The notes: generated by a model from the sequence alone, not told the origin. 64,000 nucleotides of DNA from Marinobacter orientalis (GCF_004792665.1 NZ_SRZX01000010.1:1-64000), one strand, 5' to 3'. Counted from the stretch's first letter, positions 30,042-39,435 are shown. Translations and numbers: made by a program.

Positions 30042-30380
30042 TCACGACGGCCCGGAAAGCAGGCGGTCCATCTCCGCCAGTTCACGAACGAGGCGGCGAC
30101 CGGATTCACTCCTGCCCCGGAAATGCTCCTCGGCCATGGGGGCCATGCCGGATACCTCTGGTAATGGTTGCTCGTTTTCAATCAATACTTTCATGCGCCA
30201 GACAAACACAAACTGAAGCCACTGGGTGAACTCCAGGGTATCCACCGCAAACGGTTTCGTACTTTGCAACGCCTCGTCAGGCGGCGGATCCGTTTCCCAC
30301 GCACCCATACGCCGCAGTTCGGTCTCGATCTGCAACAGGCGCTCAGCTACCTGGGCGGCATGGTCGGGTTGAATTGCCAT
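30042..30380 (-). CDS. yqcC: YqcC-family protein
   Basis: A 112-residue small soluble helical protein of the YqcC (DUF446) family: QVAERLLQIETELRRMGAW, then FAVDTLEFTQWLQFVFVWRMKVLIE and a C-terminal helix. The function is unknown; in other genomes it is often beside the pseudouridine synthase truC, which is not present here. It is the last gene of a minus-strand series DUF2066 - CDP-alcohol transferase - hda - parA - yqcC, 9 bases after parA. Confidence 0.82.
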   Translation of the reverse strand: MAIQPDHAAQVAERLLQIETELRRMGAWETDPPPDEALQSTKPFAVDTLEFTQWLQFVFVWRMKVLIENEQPLPEVSGMAPMAEEHFRGRSESGRRLVRELAEMDRLLSGPS

Positions 30381-30389
30381 AATTCGCTC

Positions 30390-31187
30390 TCAGTCGGCCA
30401 ATGGTTCCAGCTCGACAGTTTCTCCATGGAGCACCCGGTACAGGTCTTCATACTGCCGCGTCAGGGGATGCTTGGGCGCCATATGAATCAACGGCTGCCG
30501 GCTCTGGTGAGACTCCTTCATCTTCACCGAGCTGGACAGTCTCACCGGCAATACCGGAAGCCCCTCGTCCATCAATTCACGAACCAGCTTTTTGGGCAAA
30601 CTGGCTCGCGGCTGGAACTGGTTGGCGACAATGCCTTCCACCACCAGGTCTTCATTATGGTCTTCCTGCAACTCCTGAATTTCCTGGAGAATGCTGTACA
30701 GCGCCTGGCGGGAAAAATCGTCACAATCGAAGGGAATGAGGCACCTTTGTGCCGCGATCAGCGCCGAACGGGAATAGAAGTTCAGCGCAGGCGCCGTATC
30801 GATGTAGATTTCATCGAACGATTCGCCCAGTTTTTTCAGTGCCTCCCTCAACTTGTAGATCTTGTGCTTTGCTTCCAGCCTGTGCTCCAGAAAATCCAGC
30901 TCCGGGCTGGAAGGCATGACAAACAGGTTATCAAAGGGCGAAGCGTGAACAAATTCATCAGCGCGCCGGCTGAACACCGTGAATGCCACCATCTGCTCCA
31001 GATAGTCCGCCACGGTGTCCTTCAGCTCCGTTGCCGGTTTGCCCAGCAGGTAATGGGTTGAATTGCCCTGGGGGTCGAGATCAACGACCAGTGTGCGCTT
31101 GCCCCGGGCGGCACTGATGGCCGCCAGGTTACAGGTTATGCTGGATTTACCGACACCACCTTTCTGATTAAACACGACTCGTCTCAT
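30390..31187 (-). CDS. Orphan ParA-family ATPase
   Basis: A 265-residue deviant Walker-A ATPase of the ParA/MinD/Soj superfamily. KGGVGKSS lies at residues 9-16, DLDPQGN at about 41 gives Walker A', and IYIDTAPALNFYSRSAL carries the switch II region. No ParB, centromere-like repeats or MinE-like partner is nearby, so it is an orphan whose cargo is unknown. It has its own good ribosome site (AGGGGA, about 5 bases before the ATG). It lies 37 bases after hda and 9 bases before yqcC, which suggests one operon. It could instead belong to ParA-like positioning proteins for chemoreceptors or other complexes. Confidence 0.85.
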   Translation of the reverse strand: MRRVVFNQKGGVGKSSITCNLAAISAARGKRTLVVDLDPQGNSTHYLLGKPATELKDTVADYLEQMVAFTVFSRRADEFVHASPFDNLFVMPSSPELDFLEHRLEAKHKIYKLREALKKLGESFDEIYIDTAPALNFYSRSALIAAQRCLIPFDCDDFSRQALYSILQEIQELQEDHNEDLVVEGIVANQFQPRASLPKKLVRELMDEGLPVLPVRLSSSVKMKESHQSRQPLIHMAPKHPLTRQYEDLYRVLHGETVELEPLAD

Positions 31188-31224
31188 CTTGTTCCCCTGA
31201 CTTTGTCCCTGTATTTGGTTGGCC

Positions 31225-31923
31225 CTACCAGCCCATAACCGACTTCACGAAGGGTATCGTCAGTCGACGCTGGGCACGTAATGAGTTCTCGTCCAGGCGA
31301 TCCAGTATTGCCAGCAAGTCGGCAAGTTTTCGCGGTGCACGCCTGAGAATATATACTGCCACGTCGTCGCCGAGAACCAGTCCACGCTGTTCGGCCCTGG
31401 CCATGAGAATCCGTAAACGGTCATCATCACGGTAGATTCCCAGCTGGATCGTCAAACCGTGGCGAAGCCGTGATACCAGATCCGGCAACAGAAACGGCAG
31501 CTCGCCGGGCACTTCGGAGAGGCTGACGACCATCATGCTGCCGCGATCATTTACCCGATTGTACAGATGGAAGACGGCTTCTTCCCAGTTTTCAAGGCCG
31601 GCAATGAGATCCAGGTCGTCCAGACAGATCACCGACTGGTTTTCCAGGCCTGTCAACGCCTCCGGTCCGAACGGTAATAACTCCGTCACACTGACGCATA
31701 CGGCACTCTGTCCACGCTGTTCGGCATGGTGGCAAACCGCCTGCAACAGATGGCTCTTGCCAGTATCGGCATCGCCGCAGACGGCAACGACGGGTACCGG
31801 AGCTGATCGCTCGCATACGTCTCTCAGACGGGCCGCTGCCGCTGCATTTCTGTCGCCATGAAAATTATCGAACCGGGCGTCATCCCGAAGTTTAACACCC
31901 AGCACCAGTTGCGATGCACTCAC
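31225..31923 (-). CDS. hda: DnaA inactivator Hda
   Basis: A DnaA-like AAA+ protein which, with the beta clamp, promotes hydrolysis of ATP-DnaA and prevents re-initiation. The 232 residues start SASQLVLGVKLRDDARFDNF; QLVLGV matches the clamp-binding QL-x-L-x-[LF]-type motif. Walker A is GDADTGKSH, with Walker B ICLDDLD and a C-terminal arginine-finger region (DLVSRLRHG). It starts with GTG in a GTGA overlap with the stop codon of the upstream transferase gene, so coupling is likely; GGAGG lies about 13 bases upstream. Confidence 0.92.
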   Translation of the reverse strand: MSASQLVLGVKLRDDARFDNFHGDRNAAAAARLRDVCERSAPVPVVAVCGDADTGKSHLLQAVCHHAEQRGQSAVCVSVTELLPFGPEALTGLENQSVICLDDLDLIAGLENWEEAVFHLYNRVNDRGSMMVVSLSEVPGELPFLLPDLVSRLRHGLTIQLGIYRDDDRLRILMARAEQRGLVLGDDVAVYILRRAPRKLADLLAILDRLDENSLRAQRRLTIPFVKSVMGW

Positions 31924-32480
31924 TGTCTCTTGATCCTCCAGGCCCTCAGGCTCCAGATGGCGATATAGTGCCCCCCGCTGAACACCGCGGAAACCGCCAC
32001 CAGAAGAATTCCCGCTTCAGTAACCCAGGGCTGCATCGGAAAGCCTGCCAGCAGAACGATAATCGCCAGGACAACCACTATCTGGATCAGCGTATTGAGT
32101 TTACCGGGAAGCGAGGGCTTCAACTCAAAGCGGCCGATCCCGTAGTGGAAAGCCAGTCCGCCGCAGACAATCAGAAGATCCCGGCCCAGCACCAGCCCGA
32201 ACAGCCATGGTGGCAAGACGCCGGTCAGGGTAAGCATGAGGTACGCTGCAATCAGCAGGGCCTTGTCGGCCAAAGGGTCCGCAATAGCGCCCAGACGGGT
32301 CCGCCAGTCGAAATGACGGGCGAGAAAACCATCAATGACATCCGTGGCTGACGCAACGAAGAAAATGGCCAGTGCGATCCGGTATTCCTTGGCCATCAGC
32401 GCGGCAGCAAAAGGGGCAATCAGCACGATGCGCAGAAACGTCAGGGCATTGGGAATCCAGCGCCAGCGGTGCATCGTCAT
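31920..32480 (-). CDS. CDP-alcohol phosphatidyltransferase
   Basis: A membrane enzyme that moves a phosphatidyl group from CDP-diacylglycerol to an alcohol. The full catalytic motif D-x2-D-G-x2-A-R-x8-G-x3-D-x3-D is present, from DVIDGFLARH to ADPLADK, in a 186-residue protein with six predicted helices. It resembles PgsA (phosphatidylglycerophosphate synthase), but it is a shorter form often found beside hda in gammaproteobacteria, and whether it is the housekeeping PgsA cannot be told here. The hda start overlaps its stop by four bases. Confidence 0.87.
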   Translation of the reverse strand: MTMHRWRWIPNALTFLRIVLIAPFAAALMAKEYRIALAIFFVASATDVIDGFLARHFDWRTRLGAIADPLADKALLIAAYLMLTLTGVLPPWLFGLVLGRDLLIVCGGLAFHYGIGRFELKPSLPGKLNTLIQIVVVLAIIVLLAGFPMQPWVTEAGILLVAVSAVFSGGHYIAIWSLRAWRIKRQ

Positions 32481-32513
32481 GACACGCTTCCCTCTCCCTG
32501 CGGCACCCGGAAA

Positions 32514-33824
32514 TTACTCTCCGTTTTCCGGGTTGATGATCGAAGCTGGCTGCCAGCGGTAGTGCAACACCTGGTAAAGTGACTCGAACGCCTGCTCCGA
32601 CTCCTGTTCATCAACCAGCAACGGCTGGTATACGAACAGAGGGTTAGCCGTGGCGCTGCTGTTCTCTGCATTGTCCTCGGCCAGCGCGACTCCACCTTCG
32701 GGCGTCGGCAAAATGGACTCGTCGGAGTCACCTTCAGCGGAATCGCTGCGGTCTCCCGGATCGGTGCTGTCGCGGACCGGTATCCGGGATACTTCCGCAT
32801 CAGACAGCGGTACCAGGCGCGGAGCAAGCGCAATGTACTGTTTCAGCTGTTCCATTTCACCTGAAAACACGAGCCGTAGCTTTAACTGGTCCTCTCGAGC
32901 CTGGGTAGCGCCCGCTTCAACTACCGGCGACAGGTTCTTGAGTACCCTGTTCACACTGGCGTAATCCGTCAGGCTGGTAATACCGTGCACAACAATATCG
33001 ACCTGCGGCGATTCACCCACATCACTTCCGGCAACCGCATAACGGTCCGCAAACATTTCGGCCCAGCGCCCGATAAGTCGGGCAGCAAGCTCTTCCCTGG
33101 TGTCGGCGGTGACTGACTGTTCCGTGCTGTCCAGGCCCATACCATCAAACACCCATCCGGCACGCCACTGCGAGCCGGACCGGCTGATTCTCACCAATGA
33201 CACCAGATCATGCTCAAGCTCCTCGGAAGCGCTCCTCACACTGGAGGTGAACTGACCCCATATATCGGATAACAGCTCCCGGTCCTGCCCAAACTCCTCG
33301 GGAGGCAGGGTTACCGGAAGGCCGCGGTCAACAGCCGCCCCCTGCAATATCTGCCGCCACTGACCATTCGCCCCGCCGATTTCCCCGTCAGCATGCACGA
33401 GGGTGCGACGGCCGCTCTCTTCCACCGCAATCCATGCCAGCGTGAGAGGCCGGTTCGCCCCCCAAACCGGTGCATCGACAGACGCAAGCGCACGATTGAC
33501 CCCTACAGCGCCAAATGACATGCGCAAACGGTGGTTGTTCTCATCTGAGCGAAGAAACTGGTAGGACTGCAGCAGGGATTCAGCATTGCTCAGGAGTGCG
33601 TCAACACCCTCATTATCCAGCACATCGCGAGTGCCGGAAACACGCACGAAAACACGGCTGAGGCCTGCGGCATAGCCCTGCTCCAGATCTTCTGGCTGGG
33701 AACTCGCCACCGGCACTTCCACCGAATAAAGGCCGGTAACGGTAACGGCGGCGGCCGGAGCCGCCATCAGCGCCAGCAGACCGAATAGCCGCAATGACCG
33801 ACGGAGTATCTGCGCTGCCTGCAT
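32514..33824 (-). CDS. DUF2066 secreted or periplasmic protein
   Basis: A 436-residue protein of unknown function (DUF2066). I start at MQAAQILRRSLRLFGLL, which gives a clean signal peptide ending in AAPAAA and has AGGA about 9 bases upstream; a longer frame runs to 33998. The mature part starts VTVTGLYSVEVPVASSQ and is followed by repeated alpha/beta units. The last 100 residues contain an acidic linker (TDPGDRSDSAEGDSDES). It is the first gene of the hda operon and diverges from purM, a conserved arrangement in pseudomonads. Confidence 0.8.
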   Translation of the reverse strand: MQAAQILRRSLRLFGLLALMAAPAAAVTVTGLYSVEVPVASSQPEDLEQGYAAGLSRVFVRVSGTRDVLDNEGVDALLSNAESLLQSYQFLRSDENNHRLRMSFGAVGVNRALASVDAPVWGANRPLTLAWIAVEESGRRTLVHADGEIGGANGQWRQILQGAAVDRGLPVTLPPEEFGQDRELLSDIWGQFTSSVRSASEELEHDLVSLVRISRSGSQWRAGWVFDGMGLDSTEQSVTADTREELAARLIGRWAEMFADRYAVAGSDVGESPQVDIVVHGITSLTDYASVNRVLKNLSPVVEAGATQAREDQLKLRLVFSGEMEQLKQYIALAPRLVPLSDAEVSRIPVRDSTDPGDRSDSAEGDSDESILPTPEGGVALAEDNAENSSATANPLFVYQPLLVDEQESEQAFESLYQVLHYRWQPASIINPENGE

Positions 33825-33979
33825 CGAGATTTTTCCTGAGTCTGGCATGAACCACCCTGCAATTCGTCTGAATGGCGGATAGGATACACCAAGGTCCCTG
33901 GTGTGAGTAGTTAACCGCGCTTGCACAGAGCCAATACAACTCCTTGATACCCCCACTGCGCCAAACATTGCAATTGCAT

Positions 33980-34008
33980 TTGGAGCACCACTCCGCACCT
34001 GTTAAAAT
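33980..34008 (+). promoter_or_regulatory. Candidate sigma-70 promoter of purM
   Basis: TTGGAG (33980-33985), 17 bases, then TAAAAT (34003-34008). The purM ATG is 38 bases downstream. The -10 matches at five of six positions. I see no PurR-type box near it. Confidence 0.5.
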
Positions 34009-34046
34009 CCGCCGCCTGACCCACTGTCCAAACGGTTAAGCACTCC

Positions 34047-35111
34047 ATGAGCGAACAGAAGCCCTCCCTCACCTATCGTGATGCCGGCGTTGATATTGAC
34101 GCAGGAAACGAACTCGTCAACCGCATCAAAAACACGGCTGCGCGCACCCGCCGGCCGGAAGTTCTCGGTGGCCTCGGCGGCTTTGGCGCCATGGTTGCCA
34201 TTCCCCAGGGCTACCACGAGCCGGTTCTGGTGTCGGGCACAGACGGAGTAGGCACCAAGCTCAGGCTTGCCATGCAGCTTAACAAACACGACACCATCGG
34301 CATCGACCTGGTTGCCATGTGCGTCAACGACCTTGTTGTAGGTGGCGCGGAACCTCTGTTCTTCCTCGACTACTACGCCACCGGAAAACTGAACGTGGAT
34401 GTTGCGGCCCAGGTGGTTGAGGGCATTGGCAGCGGGTGCGAGCAGGCAGGCTGTGCCCTGGTGGGCGGAGAAACCGCGGAAATGCCGGGCATGTATGAGG
34501 GTGACGATTACGATCTGGCCGGCTTCTGTGTGGGCGTTGCCGAACGCAGCGAAATCATTGATGGCACTCGTGTACAGACGGGCGATGTATTGCTTGCCCT
34601 GGGCTCTTCCGGCCCGCATTCCAACGGTTATTCACTGATCCGCAAAATTCTGGAGGTCAGCAACGCCGACCTGGACCAGACTGTTGCCGACGTAACGCTC
34701 GCGGAGGCACTGATGGCGCCAACCCGCATTTATGTAAAAAACCTGCTGCAACTGGCCCGTGAGGTGGATGTTCGTGCACTTTCCCACATCACCGGCGGCG
34801 GCCTGCCGGAGAATATTCCCCGGGTTCTGCCCAACGGCATGGTTGCGGCTATTGACACCGACAGCTGGAAGCTGCCCCCCGTTTTTCAGTGGCTGAAAGA
34901 TGCCGGCGGAGTCGCCAGTGAGGAAATGTACCGTACCTTCAATTGTGGCGTTGGCATGATTGTATGCATTCCGGCCAATCAGCGTGAACTGGCACTGGAC
35001 ACCCTGAACGCACTCGGAGAGAACGTCTGGCAGATCGGTGTTATTGAAGCGGCGGCAGACTCCGCCTCCGCGGCATCTATTCGCTATGCGCCGGGGCTGT
35101 TGTCGGTATGA
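34047..35111 (+). CDS. purM: Phosphoribosylformylglycinamidine cyclo-ligase (AIR synthetase)
   Basis: Closes the imidazole ring of purines using ATP (FGAM to AIR). The 354-residue protein begins [18 protein letters not shown] and contains [50 protein letters not shown] and [13 protein letters not shown], all family signatures. It overlaps purN by four bases (ATGA), forming the usual purMN pair. Confidence 0.97.
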   Translation: MSEQKPSLTYRDAGVDIDAGNELVNRIKNTAARTRRPEVLGGLGGFGAMVAIPQGYHEPVLVSGTDGVGTKLRLAMQLNKHDTIGIDLVAMCVNDLVVGGAEPLFFLDYYATGKLNVDVAAQVVEGIGSGCEQAGCALVGGETAEMPGMYEGDDYDLAGFCVGVAERSEIIDGTRVQTGDVLLALGSSGPHSNGYSLIRKILEVSNADLDQTVADVTLAEALMAPTRIYVKNLLQLAREVDVRALSHITGGGLPENIPRVLPNGMVAAIDTDSWKLPPVFQWLKDAGGVASEEMYRTFNCGVGMIVCIPANQRELALDTLNALGENVWQIGVIEAAADSASAASIRYAPGLLSV

Positions 35112-35791
35112 AAGCAGATTCAGTAACCGCACCCCGTATTCTGGTCCTGGCCTCCGGAAGCGGTACCAATCTGCAAGCCCTGATTGATGCCAGCCGTGAG
35201 CGTGATTTTCCGGGCCGGATTGTGGCGGTGGGCAGCAATCGTCCCCAGGCTTTCGCCCTGGAGCGGGCGGCACAGGCGAACATCGATACCTTCGCCGTAG
35301 ACCACACCCGTTATGATTCCCGCGAGCAATTTGATGGTGCGCTGATGGCGGAGATCCGCCGCCACAACCCGGACCTGATTGTGCTGGCAGGATTCATGCG
35401 TATTCTGACCACGGATTTTGTTCAGGCGTTACGCGGCACCATGCTGAATGTTCATCCCTCCCTGTTGCCGAAATATACCGGACTCAACACCCATCAGCGC
35501 GCGCTGGAGGCGGGAGAAAAGGTGCACGGTGTATCCATTCACTTTGTTACCGAGGAACTGGATGGCGGTCCCGTTATCGCCCAGGCAGAGGTCAGTGTGG
35601 CTCCGGAAGACACCCCGGAGTCCCTTGCCGAAAAGGTCCAGCAGAAAGAACACGTGCTGTACCCCATCGTTGTGCGCTGGTTCTGCGAAGGTCGCATTCA
35701 GCTCGGCTCAGACTACGTGGTTTTCGACGGTCAGCCCCTGAACGGGCCCATGGTGCTTCCGGACGACGGTGCTGCAGCATCGGCCGGGTGA
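35108..35791 (+). CDS. purN: Phosphoribosylglycinamide formyltransferase 1
   Basis: Transfers a formyl group from 10-formyltetrahydrofolate to GAR in purine synthesis. The 227-residue protein has the GSGTNLQAL nucleotide loop and the catalytic residues Asn114, His116 ([11 protein letters not shown]) and Asp152 (ELDGGPV). The N-terminus is about eight residues longer than in E. coli. It is translationally coupled to purM through an ATGA overlap. Confidence 0.96.
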   Translation: MKADSVTAPRILVLASGSGTNLQALIDASRERDFPGRIVAVGSNRPQAFALERAAQANIDTFAVDHTRYDSREQFDGALMAEIRRHNPDLIVLAGFMRILTTDFVQALRGTMLNVHPSLLPKYTGLNTHQRALEAGEKVHGVSIHFVTEELDGGPVIAQAEVSVAPEDTPESLAEKVQQKEHVLYPIVVRWFCEGRIQLGSDYVVFDGQPLNGPMVLPDDGAAASAG

Positions 35792-35877
35792 CTTTATCGT
35801 CATCTCCGGGTGCCATCGGGCGCGTTAGACTGTCCACACACAGGCACACCAGCCATTGTACCAGCGGAGGAATTCCC

Positions 35878-36654
35878 ATGCCCCTGAAATACAGCTCCGC
35901 AGTCCTGCCAGCCATAGTGGCCTGGGCACTTCTCATTGGCGCCACCCATGCACAGGCTTCAGAAGAAGGGCAGACTGCAGGAGATACACAGACTCCGGAG
36001 GCAGCGGAGGAGATTCCTCTCCGGCCCATGGAGCTCAGCTACAACGCCTCCATGGACAGAGGCATATCCCTCAAAGGCAGTGCCCGCCGCATCCTCGAAC
36101 AAAGGGATGACGGCACCTGGCATTTCCGCACTGACGTGGACTCCTTCATCGCCGATATTGATGAGTCGCTGATCTTCCGCTGGGAGAACAATCAGGTGAT
36201 CCCCCTGCGTTACCGTTACAAACTTTCCGGCTTCCTGATCAGGAAGAGAGAGGAAGCGATCGATTTTGACTGGGACAAGATGGTGGTCAGCGGGCACCAT
36301 GAGGGCGACAGGTTTTCGATGGAACTGAAAGAAGGTGCCATGGACCCCATGGGCTACCAGCTGCAACTGAGCCAGGACATCAAAGCCGGCAAACGCGAAA
36401 TGGAATACCTTGTTATCGACAAGGGCGACTACGACACCGACCGTTTTGCCGTCATTGACCAGGAAACAACGCGCATCAATGGCGAGGAGCTCAGAACCCT
36501 CAAGGCAGAGAAAGTTCGCGACAGCGATAGCAAGCGACAATCACTGATGTGGTTCGCACCTGAGCGCGACTACATGCTCATCCGCTTCCTGCAGGTGGAG
36601 CCGGATGGCAGCGAGTATGAGCTGACAATCAGCGAAGCCTCCTTTGATCGCTAG
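35878..36654 (+). CDS. DUF3108 periplasmic protein
   Basis: A 258-residue protein of the DUF3108 family, usually encoded next to purN in gammaproteobacteria; function unknown. A signal peptide (about 1-28, ending THAQA) is followed by an acidic Glu/Thr-rich stretch and a beta-rich domain (LSYNASMDRGISLKGSARR to the end). I take the ATG at 35878 because of a strong GGAGGA site about 7 bases before it; an open frame back to 35788 lacks one. It converges on avtA, with a 12-base gap. Confidence 0.8.
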   Translation: MPLKYSSAVLPAIVAWALLIGATHAQASEEGQTAGDTQTPEAAEEIPLRPMELSYNASMDRGISLKGSARRILEQRDDGTWHFRTDVDSFIADIDESLIFRWENNQVIPLRYRYKLSGFLIRKREEAIDFDWDKMVVSGHHEGDRFSMELKEGAMDPMGYQLQLSQDIKAGKREMEYLVIDKGDYDTDRFAVIDQETTRINGEELRTLKAEKVRDSDSKRQSLMWFAPERDYMLIRFLQVEPDGSEYELTISEASFDR

Positions 36655-36666
36655 ACTTTCAGCACG

Positions 36667-37938
36667 TTACTTTCCGACAGCCGCCCATACGGCTTTCACT
36701 TCGTCGGCAATAATGCGCAGCCCTTCGGCGACTCGCTCATCATCCTGGGAGTAGGTAACCCGCAGGCACTCATGACGATGCTGCCAGTCATCCTCGGGCA
36801 ATCCCGGGAAGAAGTAGTGTCCGGATACGACCAGCACTCCCCTCTCCTTCAACCGCTGATAGAGCTCAAGGCTGGTAATGGGAAGGTCCGGGAACCACAG
36901 CCACAGGAACATGGCACCTTCGGGTTTGTGGACATACCAGCGGCAACTGTCTTCACCCATGGCGGCGCGAAACGCGGCAACCGCCCGTTCCATCTTGGCC
37001 TTGTAGAAGGGGCAGACCACGTCACGGCTGAGTGACAGGATTTCTCCGGAACGCACCAGAGGCTCTGCGAGCATGGCGCCAAAGCTGCCAGTGGCGAGAT
37101 TCATGATGGCGTTAATACCCGACAGCGCCTTGATCACGGGCTCGGCTGCAATAACGATGCCCGTGCGTACCGCCGGCAGGCCGAACTTGGACAGGCTGAG
37201 ACACAGGATCACCTGCTCATTCCAGCGGGGTGTCGCATCCACAAACAGCAGGTTCGGGAAAGGCGTGCCATAGGCCCCATCCACAATCAGCGGGATGTCG
37301 TGCTGGCGAGCCAGCTCTTCCAGCCGGGCCAGCTCGTCATCGGTGACCACGTTGCCGGTGGGATTGGTGGGGCGGGAAACACAGATGGCGCCGGTTTCGC
37401 CGGTGACCTCAACCGCGTCAAAATCCACCCGGTATTTGAATTCGTGGGCATCTGTAAAGGAGATATCCGGTTGCACAGCGTGGAACAGTCCGGGCTCGAT
37501 ACCCGCGTCGGCATAGCCGATGTATTCCGGTGCCAGGGGCAGAAGGATGTGCTTGCGCATCCCATGGCCATAGTCGCCGCCGAACATGTTGAACAACATG
37601 AAGAAAGCGGCCTGGCTGCCGTTGGTCAGCGCAATGTTTTCCGGTTTCAGACCCCAGCCGTACTCCCGGTTCAGCAACTCCGCCAGCGAGGCAATAAACT
37701 GTTTCTCACCCTGGGGCGGATCGTAAATACCCACCAGCCGGCGCGTATCCCCCTCACTCCGGGCCATCTCCGCCAGGATCTGCTGAACCCGCTGCTGTAT
37801 TTCGGGAATATGGCCGGGATTGCCACCGCCCATCATGATCATGTCATCGCCGGATGCGAGGGCATTACCAAGGTCATCCATCAGTGAGGTGATGCCCGCA
37901 TCTGCGGTGAATTTTCGGCCGAACGAAGAGAGTTTCAT
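36667..37938 (-). CDS. avtA: Valine-pyruvate aminotransferase
   Basis: A PLP enzyme that makes valine from 2-ketoisovalerate with alanine as amino donor. The 423 residues begin KLSSFGRKFTADAGITSLM, the AvtA-type start. Others are NPTGNV, IVDGAYGTPFPN (PLP Asp and Tyr) and SLSKFGLPAVRTG, with the PLP-binding Lys. The C-terminal arginine (ECLRVTYSQ) binds the substrate carboxylate. It is a single gene; the upstream yjaG-like gene ends 70 bases before it. Confidence 0.92.
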   Translation of the reverse strand: MKLSSFGRKFTADAGITSLMDDLGNALASGDDMIMMGGGNPGHIPEIQQRVQQILAEMARSEGDTRRLVGIYDPPQGEKQFIASLAELLNREYGWGLKPENIALTNGSQAAFFMLFNMFGGDYGHGMRKHILLPLAPEYIGYADAGIEPGLFHAVQPDISFTDAHEFKYRVDFDAVEVTGETGAICVSRPTNPTGNVVTDDELARLEELARQHDIPLIVDGAYGTPFPNLLFVDATPRWNEQVILCLSLSKFGLPAVRTGIVIAAEPVIKALSGINAIMNLATGSFGAMLAEPLVRSGEILSLSRDVVCPFYKAKMERAVAAFRAAMGEDSCRWYVHKPEGAMFLWLWFPDLPITSLELYQRLKERGVLVVSGHYFFPGLPEDDWQHRHECLRVTYSQDDERVAEGLRIIADEVKAVWAAVGK

Positions 37939-38008
37939 GGTGCTTGTCTGTACCGATTCAAAGACGGGTTGTAATCCCAGTGTAGGACAGAGCCGGCAGC
38001 GCCGCTGC

Positions 38009-38608
38009 TCAGTCGTGCAGGGAAATGCCGAGGTTGCTCACGCCCTCGTTGGCGGCGTCCTCGCGGATACGTTCCACAAACTGGCTGGTAGGGGTTCGCT
38101 GACGCTTGAGGGCGAGTATCAGGTCACGCTGGAACACTTTGTCTTCTTTCATTAACGGGTGTTGTTCCAGCAGCCGGACCAGCTCGTCCTCTTCCAGGTT
38201 TTCCCCTTCAGAAACTTCAATAAAGTTCACCACTGTCGCCGTGGCCATCTGTGAAGCGCCGGTTGCGCGATGCTTGCCCGGATTGAGCCGGTTAAGCAGC
38301 GCCTGCTCCAGCAACTGGCAGAAATCAAAGGCCGGATAGACACCGTAGGCATCGTAGACATTCACATCTGGTGACAGGGCTTCCAGTTTAGCCAATAGCT
38401 GGGGGATGGCTGCTTCGGGAGCATCTTTTTGCAGCATTTCCCAGCCCAGATCGAGTAACTGGCGCATTTTGGCGCCGGTTTTCAGTCCAACGGCGTCCGC
38501 GAACAGGGCGTAGTTGGGAAAGGAGCGCTCCGCGAGGGCCATCAGGAAGGTGAATTCCCGCCAGCCCTGCAGTTGTGATACCGCTTTCAGAAACTGATTG
38601 GCATTCAC
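38009..38608 (-). CDS. YjaG/DUF416 family protein
   Basis: A 199-residue soluble helical protein of the DUF416 (E. coli YjaG) family: WREFTFLMALAERSFPNYALF, LDLGWEMLQKD and DVNVYDAYGVYPAFDFC. The C-terminal third (EDELVRLLEQHPLMKEDKVFQRDLI) is also typical. The function is unknown. The start is GTG at 38608 with AGGAG about 9 bases upstream; a longer frame would run into dcd. It follows dcd by 28 bases, so it is probably co-transcribed with it. Confidence 0.83.
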   Translation of the reverse strand: MNANQFLKAVSQLQGWREFTFLMALAERSFPNYALFADAVGLKTGAKMRQLLDLGWEMLQKDAPEAAIPQLLAKLEALSPDVNVYDAYGVYPAFDFCQLLEQALLNRLNPGKHRATGASQMATATVVNFIEVSEGENLEEDELVRLLEQHPLMKEDKVFQRDLILALKRQRTPTSQFVERIREDAANEGVSNLGISLHD

Positions 38609-38636
38609 TGTGGATCTCTCCTGGGGGTAAAGGCAC

Positions 38637-39203
38637 TCATGCTCGCGGCAGTGTGACGCCGGTTTGTCCCAGATATTTTCCGCGCCGGTCCTTGTAGCTG
38701 GTACCGCAGACTTCATCGGACTCGAAGAAGAGCATCTGGGCGACACCTTCGTTGGCGTAGATCTTGGCGGGCAGGTTGGTGGTATTGGAAAACTCCAGGG
38801 TCACCTGCCCTTCCCACTCCGGCTCCAGGGGGGTGACGTTGACGATGATGCCGCAGCGCGCATACGTTGATTTGCCGAGGCAGATGGTCAGTACGCTGCG
38901 GGGGATACGGAAATACTCTACGGTGCGGGCCAGAGCGAAGGAGTTCGGGGGGATGATGCAGACGTCGCCGGTGTAGTTGACGAAGCTGTTTTCGTCGAAG
39001 TTCTTCGGGTCCACGGTGGCGGAGTGGACGTTGGTGAAGATTTTGAATTCGTTGCTGCAACGGACATCGTATCCGTAGCTGGAGGTGCCGTAGGAAATTA
39101 CGCGGCCTTTTCCGGTTTCGCGGACCTGATCGTACTCGAAGGGTTCGATCATTCCGTGCTCCCGGGACATCCGGCGAATCCAGTGGTCGGATTTGATGCT
39201 CAT
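38637..39203 (-). CDS. dcd: dCTP deaminase
   Basis: Deaminates dCTP to dUTP, the main route to dTTP in many gammaproteobacteria. The 188-residue protein begins [19 protein letters not shown] and has [37 protein letters not shown] (substrate and catalytic Glu region) and [13 protein letters not shown]. The start is set by family length; an upstream in-frame extension to 39311 reads through the inverted repeat. It lies downstream of mrp, separated by the large palindrome at 39308-39413. Confidence 0.95.
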   Translation of the reverse strand: MSIKSDHWIRRMSREHGMIEPFEYDQVRETGKGRVISYGTSSYGYDVRCSNEFKIFTNVHSATVDPKNFDENSFVNYTGDVCIIPPNSFALARTVEYFRIPRSVLTICLGKSTYARCGIIVNVTPLEPEWEGQVTLEFSNTTNLPAKIYANEGVAQMLFFESDEVCGTSYKDRRGKYLGQTGVTLPRA

Positions 39204-39307
39204 GGGTGACGTCTCGTATCCATAAAAAAAGAGGCGGTAGTTTACCTGTTCGGTTTTTGTCTGTCGAAGCTTTGGCCTTCTGAATTCCACCCGCAAGCTT
39301 GGGGGCT

Positions 39308-39413
39308 GCAAGAACAGGCAGGGCCTTCCGAAACACGCCGTGAATACATCCCTGTAGGCTTGAGAAAAACATCCATGTTTTTCACAGTTTCGGAAGGCCC
39401 TGCCTGTTCTTGC
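39308..39413. repeat. Long perfect inverted repeat with CATCCATG loop, between mrp and dcd
   Basis: Perfect 27-base arms (39308-39334 and 39387-39413; the left starts GCAAGAACAGG and ends CCGAAAC) enclose a 52-base loop, with a further short pairing outside (AAGCT 39295-39299 with AGCTT 39419-39423). The loop starts ACGC, ends CACA and holds two mini-hairpins: TACA-TCCC-TGTA (39345-39356) and GAAAAACA-TCCA-TGTTTTTC (39364-39383). The loop layout matches that of the repeat at 57924-58023, but the arms do not. It may end mrp transcripts. Confidence 0.9.
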
Positions 39414-39435
39414 GATCGAGCTTCGGTGGCGTTTC

